Positions 27,096 to 36,389 of a stretch of 64,000 nt of DNA are shown piece after piece (within the stretch, counting starts at the first letter, position 1; every line of letters begins with the position of its first letter). Source of the DNA: Paenibacillus agri (GTDB lineage Bacteria; Bacillota; Bacilli; Paenibacillales; Paenibacillaceae). Below the pieces are notes generated by a model that did no database searches, was not told the DNA's origin, and was given only the letters and a program-made list of their open reading frames with translations. The stretch lies in the NCBI RefSeq assembly GCF_013359945.1, contig NZ_JABWCS010000219.1, positions 248,001 to 312,000 of the forward strand. Direction: 5' to 3'. The translations under genes were made by a program, and so were the position numbers.

Positions 27096-28274
27096 ATGAA
27101 TCTACGCCTTATTTTATATCTTGTTGGCTTCAGTGCCTTTACAGGATCCTTAGGACAAAACTTATATACACCTCTGTTGTCCGACATGCAAAATGAGCTG
27201 AATACAACAAGTTATTTAATGAGTTTGACGGTCTCATTATTTTTGATTGCCTTAGCTGTTATGCAGACGTGTTCGGACCACTGGCGGACACTAAAGGAAG
27301 AAGAAAAGTGCTTATACCCGCGCTTGTCTTATATTGTGTGGCATCTTTAGGCTGCGCATTCTCACATTCCATTGGTTTATTCCTGGTGTTTCGCGTCTTG
27401 CAGGGTATAGGTTCAGCAGCAGTTCCTGTTATAGGGGCAGCCGTAATTGGGGACTTGTTCCGTGGAAAAGAGTTGGCAAAGGGAATGGCAACTTATCAGC
27501 TTATGCTTTTACTTGCGCCCGCTATAGGGCCACTTCTGGGTGGAGTGATTGGAGAGAAGTTCGGATACCAAGGTGTGTTTATCTTTTTAACACTCATCAT
27601 ACTGCTGCTTCTGTTCGCTAACATGAAGTTCCTGCCCGAGACTAAGTCACAGACAGGATCTGCGCAAGGCTTTAGTCTAAAATCGCTCACAATTATTTTT
27701 CGCAATCATCTTGGTGCTGTCGTCGTATTGTATGGATTCATCCAGTTTGTCATTTATTTGGTATACATCGTGTTCGTGCCCCAAATCCTAAGTACGTTTT
27801 ACAGCATGTCTTCAGGAAAAGTCGGTACTATACTCCTCCTGATGTCTGTCTGTACGATTGTGAGTATTAGAATGGGTAGTTGGATGCGTAATGTTATGGG
27901 AAGCGGAAAAGGTTTATTATATGCCTTTCTCTTTCAATCGTTTAGTGTCGTTCTGTTTGCGTTAACCGCCCAGCTATCGCTACCGTTCTTAATTGTGGAC
28001 GTCTGTCTATTCGGCTTTACGATGGGATTGACTACGTCCATGCCAACGACTATTCTGGCGGAACAATTTCCAGAAAGAGCGTGCTACTGTCATCGGCGTG
28101 TTTAACTTGGTCCGGTATATAGGCAGTGCGCTTGGCCCGATGATTGGCTCATTGCTTTATGTTGAGAGTGACTTGAAGCCTTTGTTCTTAACCTGTGGCG
28201 TAATCTACGTGGTTACTGTCTTGGTTGGGGGCTGGTGGATGCGTATGAAGGGACTGAAGGTTGTTACAACTTGA
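27096..28274 (+). pseudogene. MFS drug-efflux transporter broken by two frameshifts
   Basis: GGGAG precedes ATG 27096. The first frame encodes LYLVGFSAFTGSLGQNLYT to LIALAVMQ. A shift near 27265 is needed to continue as VFGPLADTKGRRKVLIPAL (MFS loop 2-3 signature), and a second near 28083 to continue as ATVIGVFNLVRYIGSALG to the stop at 28272. The second site is explained by one inserted base, and the reading returns to the original frame. About 392 residues and twelve helices would result if repaired. It lies under the TetR operators. Confidence 0.88.
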
Positions 28275-28373
28275 GGAGTTGGAGCAAGAATAGGGGAGCT
28301 TTGATGTACAACTCAAATCAAGTATGCAAAAATCACCAGTGATATGATCAAAACGAAAGGAGGGAGGACTTCC

Positions 28374-29276
28374 ATGTACGAATGGAATGAAATGGTCCAG
28401 CTAATGGTAGACTGGGTGGAGAGCAATATTACGGAGAGCGCATCTCTTATTCAGATGTCAGAACAGCTAGGCTATTCACCCTATTATTGTTCTAGACAGT
28501 TCAATCAATTAACCGGGATGACTTTACGGGATTACATCTGGACTCGAAGGATCAGCCGTGCCGCCCTGGAGCTCCGCGATAGTGATCAGCGGGTTTTAGA
28601 CGTTGCCGTAAAGTATGGATTCTCATCACAAGAAGCGTTTACACGAGCATTCAACAAGGCTTTTCGGCTCACCCCTGCAGCATATCAAAAAGCTCCCCGA
28701 CCTATTCCGTTGGCTATTCGTCAGGAGGTATTCTCACCTTATCATTATTTGATCAAGGAGCGGGATAAGATGAGTAAAGTACATTTGCAACCAGCGGAGA
28801 TCAAAGTCGAGTTCATTCCAGCACACAAATTTATCGGGATCTGGGACATTTCCGTAACAAACTATGGGGACTTCTGGGGAAACGGACATTCTTGTGATGA
28901 GGTTAGCGGTACGTTGGAGAGTATGTCTAATCATGCTCTTCCGGGACAACTTGGTCAGACGGCAGGATGGTTTTACCAGAATGGGCAGAAGGGGTACTTG
29001 TATGGAATCCCCGTTTCACTGGAGTATGATGGGCCTATTCCGGAAGGGATGGAATGCAGGGAGATTCCAGAATCGGAATATTTGGTCTTTTTCCACCCTA
29101 CGTTCGACTACCTAAAAGATAATAGCGCTGTTATGAGTACAGTTGAGGGAGTAGCATGGAACTTCGACCCTAAAGGTATGGGATACGTATGGGATGAAGG
29201 AACCAAGCAGGACTACCAACGGCATTTCCCAGAGGGATATGGTTATGCGGTGTTGCGGCCAGTAAAAAAGATATAG
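28374..29276 (+). CDS. AraC family regulator with GyrI-like effector domain
   Basis: About 300 residues. The N-terminus holds two HTH motifs of the AraC type (LIQMSEQLGYSPYYCSRQFN, VLDVAVKYGFSSQEAFTRAF). Residues about 130-300 form a GyrI-like/SOUL-fold small-molecule binding domain (VEFIPAHKFIGIWD, GYLYGIPVSLEYDG, EYLVFFHPTFDY). This is the Rob/BmrR-like arrangement that senses drugs. AAAGGAGGGAGG selects ATG 28374. It follows the broken MFS gene, although whether it controlled it is unknown. A related AraC/GyrI pseudogene lies at 53364. Confidence 0.88.
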   Translation: MYEWNEMVQLMVDWVESNITESASLIQMSEQLGYSPYYCSRQFNQLTGMTLRDYIWTRRISRAALELRDSDQRVLDVAVKYGFSSQEAFTRAFNKAFRLTPAAYQKAPRPIPLAIRQEVFSPYHYLIKERDKMSKVHLQPAEIKVEFIPAHKFIGIWDISVTNYGDFWGNGHSCDEVSGTLESMSNHALPGQLGQTAGWFYQNGQKGYLYGIPVSLEYDGPIPEGMECREIPESEYLVFFHPTFDYLKDNSAVMSTVEGVAWNFDPKGMGYVWDEGTKQDYQRHFPEGYGYAVLRPVKKI

Positions 29277-29325
29277 CTGTTTAAGGAATGATTTGAGCAT
29301 AGATAATACTTGTAATAGCGAAAAG

Positions 29326-29590
29326 GGGCTGTCCCAAAAGTAGTTTTTCTAACGACAGGAGACAGCTTTTTTCATTCTAACGACAAAAAAAGAACGCAGA
29401 ACGGCGATTCCCCCGATATTGGAGAATCGCTGCTCTGCGTTTTGGACTACTGCAGCTTGCTTCAACACGTTATGGGCAAGCGAAAGTCATCCAACCGTGG
29501 CGTTACTTTCTCTATGCCGCGAAGCAGAAACCGCCGAAAACCCGGGTTGTTCTTCAGCTGTCCAAAGACACTCTCCGGTTCCGTCATTGA
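29326..29590 (-). mobile_element. IS1182-like remnant: transposase C-terminus plus inverted repeat
   Basis: The minus strand encodes TEPESVFGQLKNNPGFRRF, then LLRGIEKVT and LDDFRLPI, an IS1182-type transposase end with a stop. The terminal repeat GGCTGTCCCAAAAGTAG lies at 29327-29343. It is an inverted, about 80 per cent similar copy of 21676-21937 and starts at the same transposase codon. Its inner end sits 24 bases before the start of the S8 peptidase gene. Confidence 0.82.
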
Positions 29591-29613
29591 TGTATAGAGA
29601 GGATGAGGATTCA

Positions 29614-31077
29614 TTGCATCAGAAATTACATGAGCCGACATGGTCACGACTTGGCTTTACTTCCCCACCTGGAGAGGATGCAGGTAAAGATATTGGTATT
29701 GTAATAATTGATACGATAAGACCTCATCATACAATTCGTCATTTGGGTTCACGGATTAAATATGTTTCAGTCCATAACGATTTATCCGTTGAGTGTCGAG
29801 AAATTGCTTTTGAAGAGCCTAACGATTCGGATGGTGATAAAGGTGAGCATGGGCTAATGGCTGTACTAGCATTGTCTCATGAGCCTTTTGAATTTAAAGG
29901 AATAAAATATACAAGTTTATCACCTGCTTCAAATTTTATAGTACTCAATCATCTAGCTTTTAAAGAGGGTGAAGGTGAACGGTTAAAACGTGGTATAGAT
30001 TATATTCTTGAACGAAGTCAAGAGTGGAACATAAAAATAATTCTAAGTATGGGTTGGCACGCATTGGATAATTCAGTTTTGTTAAAAAACACGAGTGAGA
30101 ACTCTACAGTTCAGGCACTGGCTTCAGCTGTTAAGAGTGGAATCCTTGTAATTTGTGCTAACGGTAATACAAGGTTAGATAATATAATGCCTCCCACAGA
30201 ATATTTAGCAGTTGGCGGCTATAATGATCATGGCTCTGCAAACATAGATGTTCATTCAGCTTATCCAGATGAGCCTTGGGGTAGAAATGGCGACGGGCAT
30301 ATTAGACCGGATGTTTTAGCGCCAAGACTATACTTGCCAATTCCTTATTGCGAGACACTAGAGAAACCTAATGAATTATCGTATTTCTTAGGGACTTCTG
30401 GGGCATCTACACTTGTGACAGGGGTATGCGCATATTTACTTTCTAAATACCCGAATCTCCAGATAGATACATTACGGAATGCGTTAGTTAATTTTGGAAT
30501 TCCTTTAGTCGGCTATGATAACCTGGCACCGAGGATTAATGTTTCGGATGTCATTAAAGCACTTAACGATGGCTACGTAAAAAGTGGTGTTCCGAACCGT
30601 CCGTCCCCAATTGCTATTACAAATCCATACATTTCAATTGTTTCAAGTGATCCCATAGAGAGAGGATTAGCTTTCTCAATGTTGGTTAGACAAGAACGAT
30701 GTAGTAGAGAAGAGTTATGGAGATTTGCATATGATGATTCACCTGTGGTAAGAAAAATCGCCATCTGGGCTTTGCAAAAACCGAAAGATGCTGATGAGCG
30801 TGACATCTATTGGCGGAATTTAAAGCAAGAGAAAGAAGGTGGGGTGCGTGGTTGGTATACGTATGGTTTATTGCAAGATGCAACGAAAAATGAGGTGGAC
30901 CTCTGGCTCCCCTGGGCTACAGATTTAAACTGGACTGTTCGTTGGTGTGTTAATGGATATTTAAATAGGTTTTCAGAATTTCCTGAATTAGAAAAAACTC
31001 ATGATCCTGATTCAATACTTGACAAAGCGTTACCGATTTATAAATGGTATGAAAAATATAAACTGCACTTAACCTAA
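29614..31077 (+). CDS. S8 (subtilisin-like) serine peptidase with HEAT-like C-terminal region, no signal peptide
   Basis: The long open frame from 29419 begins as antisense IS sequence, so the true start is probably TTG 29614, with GAGAGGATGAGG upstream; ATG 29590 is the alternative. The triad is visible: Asp in GIVIIDT (about 33), His in GEHGLMAVL (about 79), Asn in VICANGN and Ser in FLGTSGAST. Residues about 340-487 contain RGLAFSMLVRQERCSREEL and DDSPVVRKIAIWAL, like HEAT repeats. There is no secretion signal or prodomain, so it is probably cytosolic. Target unknown; a role in a stress or defence response is conceivable but unproven. Confidence 0.83.
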   Translation: MHQKLHEPTWSRLGFTSPPGEDAGKDIGIVIIDTIRPHHTIRHLGSRIKYVSVHNDLSVECREIAFEEPNDSDGDKGEHGLMAVLALSHEPFEFKGIKYTSLSPASNFIVLNHLAFKEGEGERLKRGIDYILERSQEWNIKIILSMGWHALDNSVLLKNTSENSTVQALASAVKSGILVICANGNTRLDNIMPPTEYLAVGGYNDHGSANIDVHSAYPDEPWGRNGDGHIRPDVLAPRLYLPIPYCETLEKPNELSYFLGTSGASTLVTGVCAYLLSKYPNLQIDTLRNALVNFGIPLVGYDNLAPRINVSDVIKALNDGYVKSGVPNRPSPIAITNPYISIVSSDPIERGLAFSMLVRQERCSREELWRFAYDDSPVVRKIAIWALQKPKDADERDIYWRNLKQEKEGGVRGWYTYGLLQDATKNEVDLWLPWATDLNWTVRWCVNGYLNRFSEFPELEKTHDPDSILDKALPIYKWYEKYKLHLT

Positions 31078-31197
31078 TTGAATGGGGAAGGAATTAAGGT
31101 GTATCGGAAAAATTGAAAGTAGTAGTTGAAGCTGAGGAACCTCTCAAAAGCATTAGGCATAAGCTGAGTTATATCGATGTTGAGAGGATGTTTTAGC

Positions 31198-32085
31198 ATG
31201 TATCCTTATTACCCGCAGGTTCCTCAATTTCCCTATCCCAATTACCATTTAATGCTTCCAAGCTTTTATAACTCCCCATATCCTGCAAACGGATGGTTTG
31301 GGCAATATGATGCCCGTGAAACCTTTGAAAGTCACCGGTTGCCACCGGAGCAAAAACTGACCTTTGTGCTTGTACATGGTTCTTGGGCCGACGCGCACTT
31401 CTGGGACGGTATAGCAGCCGAGCTGCGCAAGAGAGGGCATACCGTCTACACGCCAGAGTACGCAGGACACGGCAAAGACCCAAACAAAGCGGTAACGCAT
31501 GACATGATTACGAAGTCTGTCGTCGACTATGTAACAAGGCTGAACCTGCATGAAATCATTCTCGTCGGGCATAGTTTCGGAGGAAGCGTTATTCAGAAAG
31601 TTGCGGAACAGATACCGGACCGCCTCAAGCGGCTTGTCTTCTGGGACGCATTTGTATTAAAAGACGGGGAGTCTGTTGCCGACGAGTTGCCACCGCAAAC
31701 GAGGCAAGGGTTCGAGCAGCTCAGAGGCGCATCGCATGACGATACAATTATGCTTCCGTTTTCGCTTTTCCGGGCTCTATTCGTTAATACAGCGACTTTG
31801 GAGCAAGCCAAGTGGATATACGCAGGCGTTGCTCCAGAGCCGGCAAAACCACTCTTTGAGAAGCTGGATCTTAAGGCGTTCTATGCTCTGCCTACGCCTA
31901 AAAGCTATTTGTTTTTTTACCAAGACAACGTTTTTACAGGAGCAGAGGGCTTCGGCTGGTATCCGCATATGGCTTCGCGGCTCGGCATGTTCCGCCTGAT
32001 TGTTGGTGACGGTGACCACATGACAGATGCATTCGTAAGGCCGTCCATGGTAGCGCAGAAGCTGTACGAGGCGGGCCGGGACTGA
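31198..32085 (+). CDS. alpha/beta hydrolase (esterase-like) with Tyr/Pro-rich N-terminus
   Basis: About 295 residues. The first 35 are rich in Tyr, Pro and Asn (MYPYYPQVPQFPYPNYH), then FVLVHGSWADAHFWDGIA gives the oxyanion region, LVGHSFGGSVI the Ser nucleophile and GDGDHMTDAF the likely catalytic His. The core resembles salicylate-esterase/hydroxynitrile-lyase-like hydrolases. The Tyr/Pro-rich head resembles spore-coat or surface-associated extensions, but that is inference. GAGAGGA favours ATG 31198 over 31177. Confidence 0.83.
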   Translation: MYPYYPQVPQFPYPNYHLMLPSFYNSPYPANGWFGQYDARETFESHRLPPEQKLTFVLVHGSWADAHFWDGIAAELRKRGHTVYTPEYAGHGKDPNKAVTHDMITKSVVDYVTRLNLHEIILVGHSFGGSVIQKVAEQIPDRLKRLVFWDAFVLKDGESVADELPPQTRQGFEQLRGASHDDTIMLPFSLFRALFVNTATLEQAKWIYAGVAPEPAKPLFEKLDLKAFYALPTPKSYLFFYQDNVFTGAEGFGWYPHMASRLGMFRLIVGDGDHMTDAFVRPSMVAQKLYEAGRD

Positions 32086-32199
32086 TGTGCTGAGCAAATT
32101 CGTACACCTGGCGCAAGTAACTCATGATCAGCAATAATATACTATATGTCACTCATTATAAGATGTAGGATGTGAGAACTGCTTGAAAGGAGCCTTCTC

Positions 32200-32775
32200 A
32201 TGGACACTACATCTTTTTTGATTTACTGTATGATAGCCACGTTTACACCAGGACCTACGAATATCGTCATCTTGTCTACTGTGAATCATTTTGGGGCAAA
32301 GCAAGCATTGAAATATTCGTATGGAGCAACGGTTGGTTTTGGTTTATTACTTGTTATTTCCGCTGTTCTGAATAATTTGCTAATAACGATTCTTCCGAAA
32401 GTATTAGTTATTATGCAGGTCATCGGGAGCCTCTATATGCTCTGTTTAGCTTATCTAATTTGCAAAAAGGATTCGTCAAATCCATCTGAAAACCAAGCAG
32501 CCACCTTTTGGTCTGGCTTCATGATGCAGTTTTTAAATCCCAAATTAGTATTATTCACATTGACTGTAATTCCAACATTTGTCCTGCCCTATTACAGTGG
32601 AGCCCCTGCTATAATGCTAAGTGTCATTGTGATAACATTGATCGGCTTTTTAGCTTTTATAACATGGGTGCTGTTCGGCACGATCTTTAAAGAGTTCTTA
32701 CAGAAGCACAATAAGATTGTTAGTGTTATGATGGCCATTTTATTAGTTTATGCTGGCATCATGATCTGGGTTTAG
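32200..32775 (+). CDS. LysE family amino-acid exporter
   Basis: The 191-residue membrane protein has about six helices and the LysE/RhtB start ATFTPGPTNIVILSTVNHFG, the signature with Pro and Asn near residue 20. FLNPKLVLFTLTVIPTFV in helix 4 is also typical. It exports amino acids or related metabolites; substrate cannot be named. AAAGGAG lies 8 bases before the ATG. The AraC gene that follows after 24 bases is probably its regulator. Confidence 0.88.
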   Translation: MDTTSFLIYCMIATFTPGPTNIVILSTVNHFGAKQALKYSYGATVGFGLLLVISAVLNNLLITILPKVLVIMQVIGSLYMLCLAYLICKKDSSNPSENQAATFWSGFMMQFLNPKLVLFTLTVIPTFVLPYYSGAPAIMLSVIVITLIGFLAFITWVLFGTIFKEFLQKHNKIVSVMMAILLVYAGIMIWV

Positions 32776-32799
32776 ATAAGTTCATGTAGAGGTGCTATA

Positions 32800-33621
32800 A
32801 TGGAGAAATTTCTCTATAAAAAATCGGCAGGTATTACCGCATTGTCGGCAAGTATGACGGAATTCAAGTATAAGAAGCACGCTCACAAGGAGTATGCAAT
32901 AGGCGTAACTTTGCGCGGCATTCAACATTATCACATAGATGGCAGCTTGCAATTATCTCATCAAAATGGTGTGATGTTCTTCAATCCAGAACAGGTACAT
33001 GACGGTATGGCACATGATAAGTCAGGTCTAGATTATGTAATGTTATATATTGATACGCAAATGCTTCTAGAGGGTATAGGAAAAAAGGATATTGTACGCT
33101 TTTCAACACCTATTGTGTACGATGATAGACTTGGACAACGAGTTGTAAGCCTGTCACAAGCAATATTAGGTGAAAAAGATGAGGCGTTATGCTGTGAATT
33201 GTTCTTATCTCTGACGGATAGTCTTATGCAGACCAATCTTTCTTCGGACGACAAATCGGACGACAAAAAGGATAGCGCGATCATAAGAAAAGCAAAGGAT
33301 ATGATTTATGGGAACCTGGAACATGTCCTCAAACTTGATGAGATCTGTACAGAGCTTGATTTATCGAAATATCAATTTATCCGCATATTTAAAGCTCACA
33401 CTGGAATTTCACCCTACCAATACTTCCTTAATTGCAAAGTAGAACGGGCAAAGCAGTTGATTGAGAAAAATAGAGATATCTATTCAGCGGTAGCTGCATG
33501 CGGTTTCTTTGATCTGACCCACTTAAATAAACACTTTAAAAGTGTATATGGAACAACTGCCCTTGAATATATTTCACATTTTTCGCCGATAGATCAATTA
33601 AGCCTAAAAAAATCTGAATAA
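32800..33621 (+). CDS. AraC family regulator with cupin sensor, linked to LysE exporter
   Basis: The 273-residue protein has an N-terminal cupin (HAHKEYAIGVTLRGIQHYH, GVMFFNPEQVHDG) and a C-terminal AraC double HTH (VLKLDEICTELDLSKYQFIRIF, DIYSAVAACGFFDLTHLNKHF, KSVYGTTALEYI). Such regulators commonly sit beside LysE genes and induce them when the exported amino acid accumulates. It begins 24 bases after the exporter, with GAGGTG before the ATG. Confidence 0.9.
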   Translation: MEKFLYKKSAGITALSASMTEFKYKKHAHKEYAIGVTLRGIQHYHIDGSLQLSHQNGVMFFNPEQVHDGMAHDKSGLDYVMLYIDTQMLLEGIGKKDIVRFSTPIVYDDRLGQRVVSLSQAILGEKDEALCCELFLSLTDSLMQTNLSSDDKSDDKKDSAIIRKAKDMIYGNLEHVLKLDEICTELDLSKYQFIRIFKAHTGISPYQYFLNCKVERAKQLIEKNRDIYSAVAACGFFDLTHLNKHFKSVYGTTALEYISHFSPIDQLSLKKSE

Positions 33622-33643
33622 TAACTGTAAGGATGATCCCCAC

Positions 33644-34327
33644 ATGAAAATTTTATTAGTCGAAGATGATAAGACGATCGCCTCAGGTCTCGAATATTCA
33701 CTACAGCAGGATCAATATTCAACAGTTTTATGCTATGATGTCGCTTCAGCTAAAAAGGTGCTTGCCGAAGATATCGATCAGTTCGCTTTGTGCCTGTTCG
33801 ATTTACAGCTTCCGGACGGAAGCGGCTATGAATTGTGCAGGATGGTGAAAGAGCGGCGGGACATTCCGGTCATTTTCCTAACGGTGATCGACGATGAGGT
33901 CAATGTTGTGATGGGTCTTGATATGGGGGCTGATGATTACATTACAAAGCCTTTTCGGGTTCGTGAGCTTCTCTCCCGGATCAAGACGGTTTTGCGGAGA
34001 TACCAAAAGTCGCCCTACACGGAAGCGATCATAGATATCGACAATGTCCGTATCCATACACTGGAAGGTAAAGTGCATAAAAACGGCGTCGAGGTCTCGC
34101 TGACCGCCTTAGAATATCGCTTATTGCTGATCTTCGGTAACCACCTTGGACAGGTTCTTACAAGAAATCAGCTTTTAGAGCAAATCTGGGACGTGGCTGG
34201 CGAGTTCGTGAACGACAATACCTTAACAGTTTATATTAAAAGGCTGAGGGAAAAGCTGGAGGATGATCCAGGGCAACCGGCTTTGATCAAAACCGTACGT
34301 GGTTTAGGCTATAAGGTTGGTGATTAG
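33644..34327 (+). CDS. OmpR family response regulator of an antimicrobial-peptide-type module
   Basis: The 227-residue protein has a receiver domain (LLVEDDKTI, phospho-Asp in CLFDLQLPDGSG near 53, Thr in IFLTV, Lys in DYITKPF) and a winged helix (LTALEYRLLLIFGNH, NDNTLTVYIKRLREKL, IKTVRGLGYKV). The kinase starts on the next base after its stop. With VanZ and ABC genes downstream, it fits the Bce/Vra-like or MacB-linked regulators that respond to cell-envelope antibiotics. Confidence 0.93.
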   Translation: MKILLVEDDKTIASGLEYSLQQDQYSTVLCYDVASAKKVLAEDIDQFALCLFDLQLPDGSGYELCRMVKERRDIPVIFLTVIDDEVNVVMGLDMGADDYITKPFRVRELLSRIKTVLRRYQKSPYTEAIIDIDNVRIHTLEGKVHKNGVEVSLTALEYRLLLIFGNHLGQVLTRNQLLEQIWDVAGEFVNDNTLTVYIKRLREKLEDDPGQPALIKTVRGLGYKVGD

Positions 34328-35329
34328 ATGCTGCGTAATAGGGAAATTCAATTGTTATTGCTCATCATGGGTTCCATTAGCGTAACGGCAATCATTGTGT
34401 CTGCGTTCATCTCGTTTGTCACAGCAGCGTTTGTTTGTATTCTATCCATTGTGCTTATTGTCAGCAGTTTGTTATTCACGAGATGGAGATATCGCGAGCT
34501 AGAGAAGCTGTCGATCTATTTGCGGGAAATTAGCAACGGCAATGATACGCTTGACGTTCGCGATAATCAGGAAGGTGAGCTTAGCATTCTAAAAAATGAT
34601 ATTTATAAGGTGACGCTCATGCTATCGGAACACCGGTCGCTATTGCAGCGGGACAAAATTCAGCTAACGGATGCCATATCCGATATTTCGCATCAGCTCA
34701 AAACGCCGCTCACTTCCATGACGGTAATGGCGGATTTGTTAAGCGCCCCTGACTTGCCTCCTGCCAAAAGAACAGAGTTCACCCATCATATTCGCATTCA
34801 GCTTGAACGCATCGATTGGCTTGTTTCCTCTTTATTAAAACTATCGAAAATGGACGCGAAAACCATCCCATTCAAAAAAGATGTAATTCCCATACAAAAG
34901 CTTATTCAAAAGGCCTTAGAGCCGGTAATGATTCCGATGGATATTAAGGGACAAAGTCTTTCCATCACGGGTTATGACGAAGTTTCTTTTATCGGCGATT
35001 TCAATTGGACTGTCGAAGCAGTCCTCAATATTTTGAAAAACGGTGTAGAGCACACACAGGAAGGCGGAACCATTTCGATCACATTTTCCGAAAATGTTTT
35101 ATTTACAGAAATCATTATTGCTGACAATGGACAAGGCATTCCAAAAGAAGATTTGCCCTATATTTTTAAACGTTTTTACAAAGGGGAAAATGCCAGCGAA
35201 GGGAGTATCGGGATAGGGCTTGCGATGGCTCACAGCATTATTGCCAGCCAGAACGGAGTGATCGATGTGACGAGCGATAGCGGGCAAGGCACGCAGTTTC
35301 GGATTAAATTTTATAAGCAAGTCGTTTAG
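34328..35329 (+). CDS. sensor histidine kinase with short-loop membrane sensor
   Basis: The 333-residue kinase has two membrane helices (about 8-60) with almost no extracytoplasmic loop, so it should sense within the membrane or through a partner transporter. The H-box is SDISHQLKTPLTSM (His near 121), the N-box NILKNGVEH, and the G boxes ADNGQGIP and IGIGLAMAHSI. It directly abuts the response regulator. The intramembrane layout matches kinases that rely on a cognate ABC permease, here possibly the 37070 gene. Confidence 0.92.
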   Translation: MLRNREIQLLLLIMGSISVTAIIVSAFISFVTAAFVCILSIVLIVSSLLFTRWRYRELEKLSIYLREISNGNDTLDVRDNQEGELSILKNDIYKVTLMLSEHRSLLQRDKIQLTDAISDISHQLKTPLTSMTVMADLLSAPDLPPAKRTEFTHHIRIQLERIDWLVSSLLKLSKMDAKTIPFKKDVIPIQKLIQKALEPVMIPMDIKGQSLSITGYDEVSFIGDFNWTVEAVLNILKNGVEHTQEGGTISITFSENVLFTEIIIADNGQGIPKEDLPYIFKRFYKGENASEGSIGIGLAMAHSIIASQNGVIDVTSDSGQGTQFRIKFYKQVV

Positions 35330-35341
35330 GACACTCCGTAA

Positions 35342-35396
35342 GTGACTGAATTGTCACCTTTATCGTCACCGGAAAGTCATGTTAGACAGATAGAAT
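35342..35396 (+). promoter_or_regulatory. candidate response-regulator binding sites and promoter of the VanZ-ABC operon
   Basis: GTCACC at 35353 and 35365 and GTCA at 35376 form direct repeats at 11-12 bp spacing, with GTGAC inverted at 35342. A good -10 (TAGAAT, 35391-35396) lacks a matching -35 at the expected place. This is the pattern of an OmpR-type activated promoter. Confidence 0.6.
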
Positions 35397-35429
35397 GATA
35401 TCCATCAGATAAGCGATGGAGGTACCACA

Positions 35430-36365
35430 ATGCAATTGAAACAACAACGTAAGATTCTTTTGTTCCTGACCATATCCTACTCTATTGTAATTCTTTATTT
35501 TTTGTTTTTCGCTTTCGGTAGAGCAGGTAAGGCAGGGTACGCTACTGAGCACACCTTTATTTTTTTACCAGACAGTTTTTTCAAGATGCCAAGTCTACCT
35601 GATTTTCTGCACCCAACGTTGATGGATTTTGTGGGTATTGGAAACTTCATAGCCTTCGCCCCTTTTGGAATCTTCATTCCGTTGTTATACCGGACTAGCT
35701 TTGTTCGATTTATTACATTGTTCATCTTGTCCATATTCGTACTGGAGACCATTCAGGGAATAACGATGCTTGGCAGCTTCGATACGAACGATGTCATTCA
35801 GAACGCAATAGGCGCAGCCGTTGGATTCGGGGCGTATAAGCTTGGATTTCGTACAACAAACGTCTGGAGAAATATAGCGGCTACAGGTATTTCCATAGTT
35901 GTCCTTATGAGCGGGATCTGGGGGTGCTTTGTAGTGGTTGATAAAGTGTTCACCAAAGAAATGGGTCCTTTTATAGCTATAGATGAATTGAAAGACAGCG
36001 CTGGCAATCTATCAACGGGAACGAAACAATCCAGTCTCATCATTGGCGGTCATACTGTGAAACCCCATTATAATGTGTATAGCACCGCAGGAAAAATGAA
36101 GGAAACGTATACGTACACGTTAGGCATTGAGGAGGAGATGTATCTCTTCATAAATTATGGCATACCTGACCAAAAGGGTAGTTATGGAAGCGTCAGTGTT
36201 TCCGTCGATGGGGATGAGTATCTTCACATATCTGCAGGAGATCAAGGTGAGATAGGTGAGTCTGAAATGTATCTCCCGAAGGCAAATGAGCTTAGGATCA
36301 CCATTGAGGGAGAAGGAACGCTATGGGATGTTGGATATAGCAAGATGAAGTATTTCTGGGAATGA
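35430..36365 (+). CDS. VanZ-like family protein with C-terminal extracytoplasmic domain
   Basis: The 311-residue protein begins with a VanZ domain of about five helices (LLFLTISYSIVILYFLFFA, MDFVGIGNFIAFAPFGIF, FVLETIQGITMLGSFDTNDVI). Residues about 190-311 are a soluble beta-rich domain (TYTYTLGIEEEMYLFINYG, SVSVSVDGDEYLHI) that should face outside. VanZ-like proteins accompany glycopeptide and lipopeptide resistance. The C-terminal addition is not part of the basic family and may bind a ligand. GGAGG precedes the ATG, and an ABC transporter follows. Confidence 0.85.
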   Translation: MQLKQQRKILLFLTISYSIVILYFLFFAFGRAGKAGYATEHTFIFLPDSFFKMPSLPDFLHPTLMDFVGIGNFIAFAPFGIFIPLLYRTSFVRFITLFILSIFVLETIQGITMLGSFDTNDVIQNAIGAAVGFGAYKLGFRTTNVWRNIAATGISIVVLMSGIWGCFVVVDKVFTKEMGPFIAIDELKDSAGNLSTGTKQSSLIIGGHTVKPHYNVYSTAGKMKETYTYTLGIEEEMYLFINYGIPDQKGSYGSVSVSVDGDEYLHISAGDQGEIGESEMYLPKANELRITIEGEGTLWDVGYSKMKYFWE

Positions 36366-36389
36366 GTATCAAGGAAAGGAGGGATACCT

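Noticed and set aside
29419..29613. N-terminal extension of the S8 peptidase frame
   Set aside because: This part is antisense to the IS1182-like transposase end and has no ribosome site at its start.
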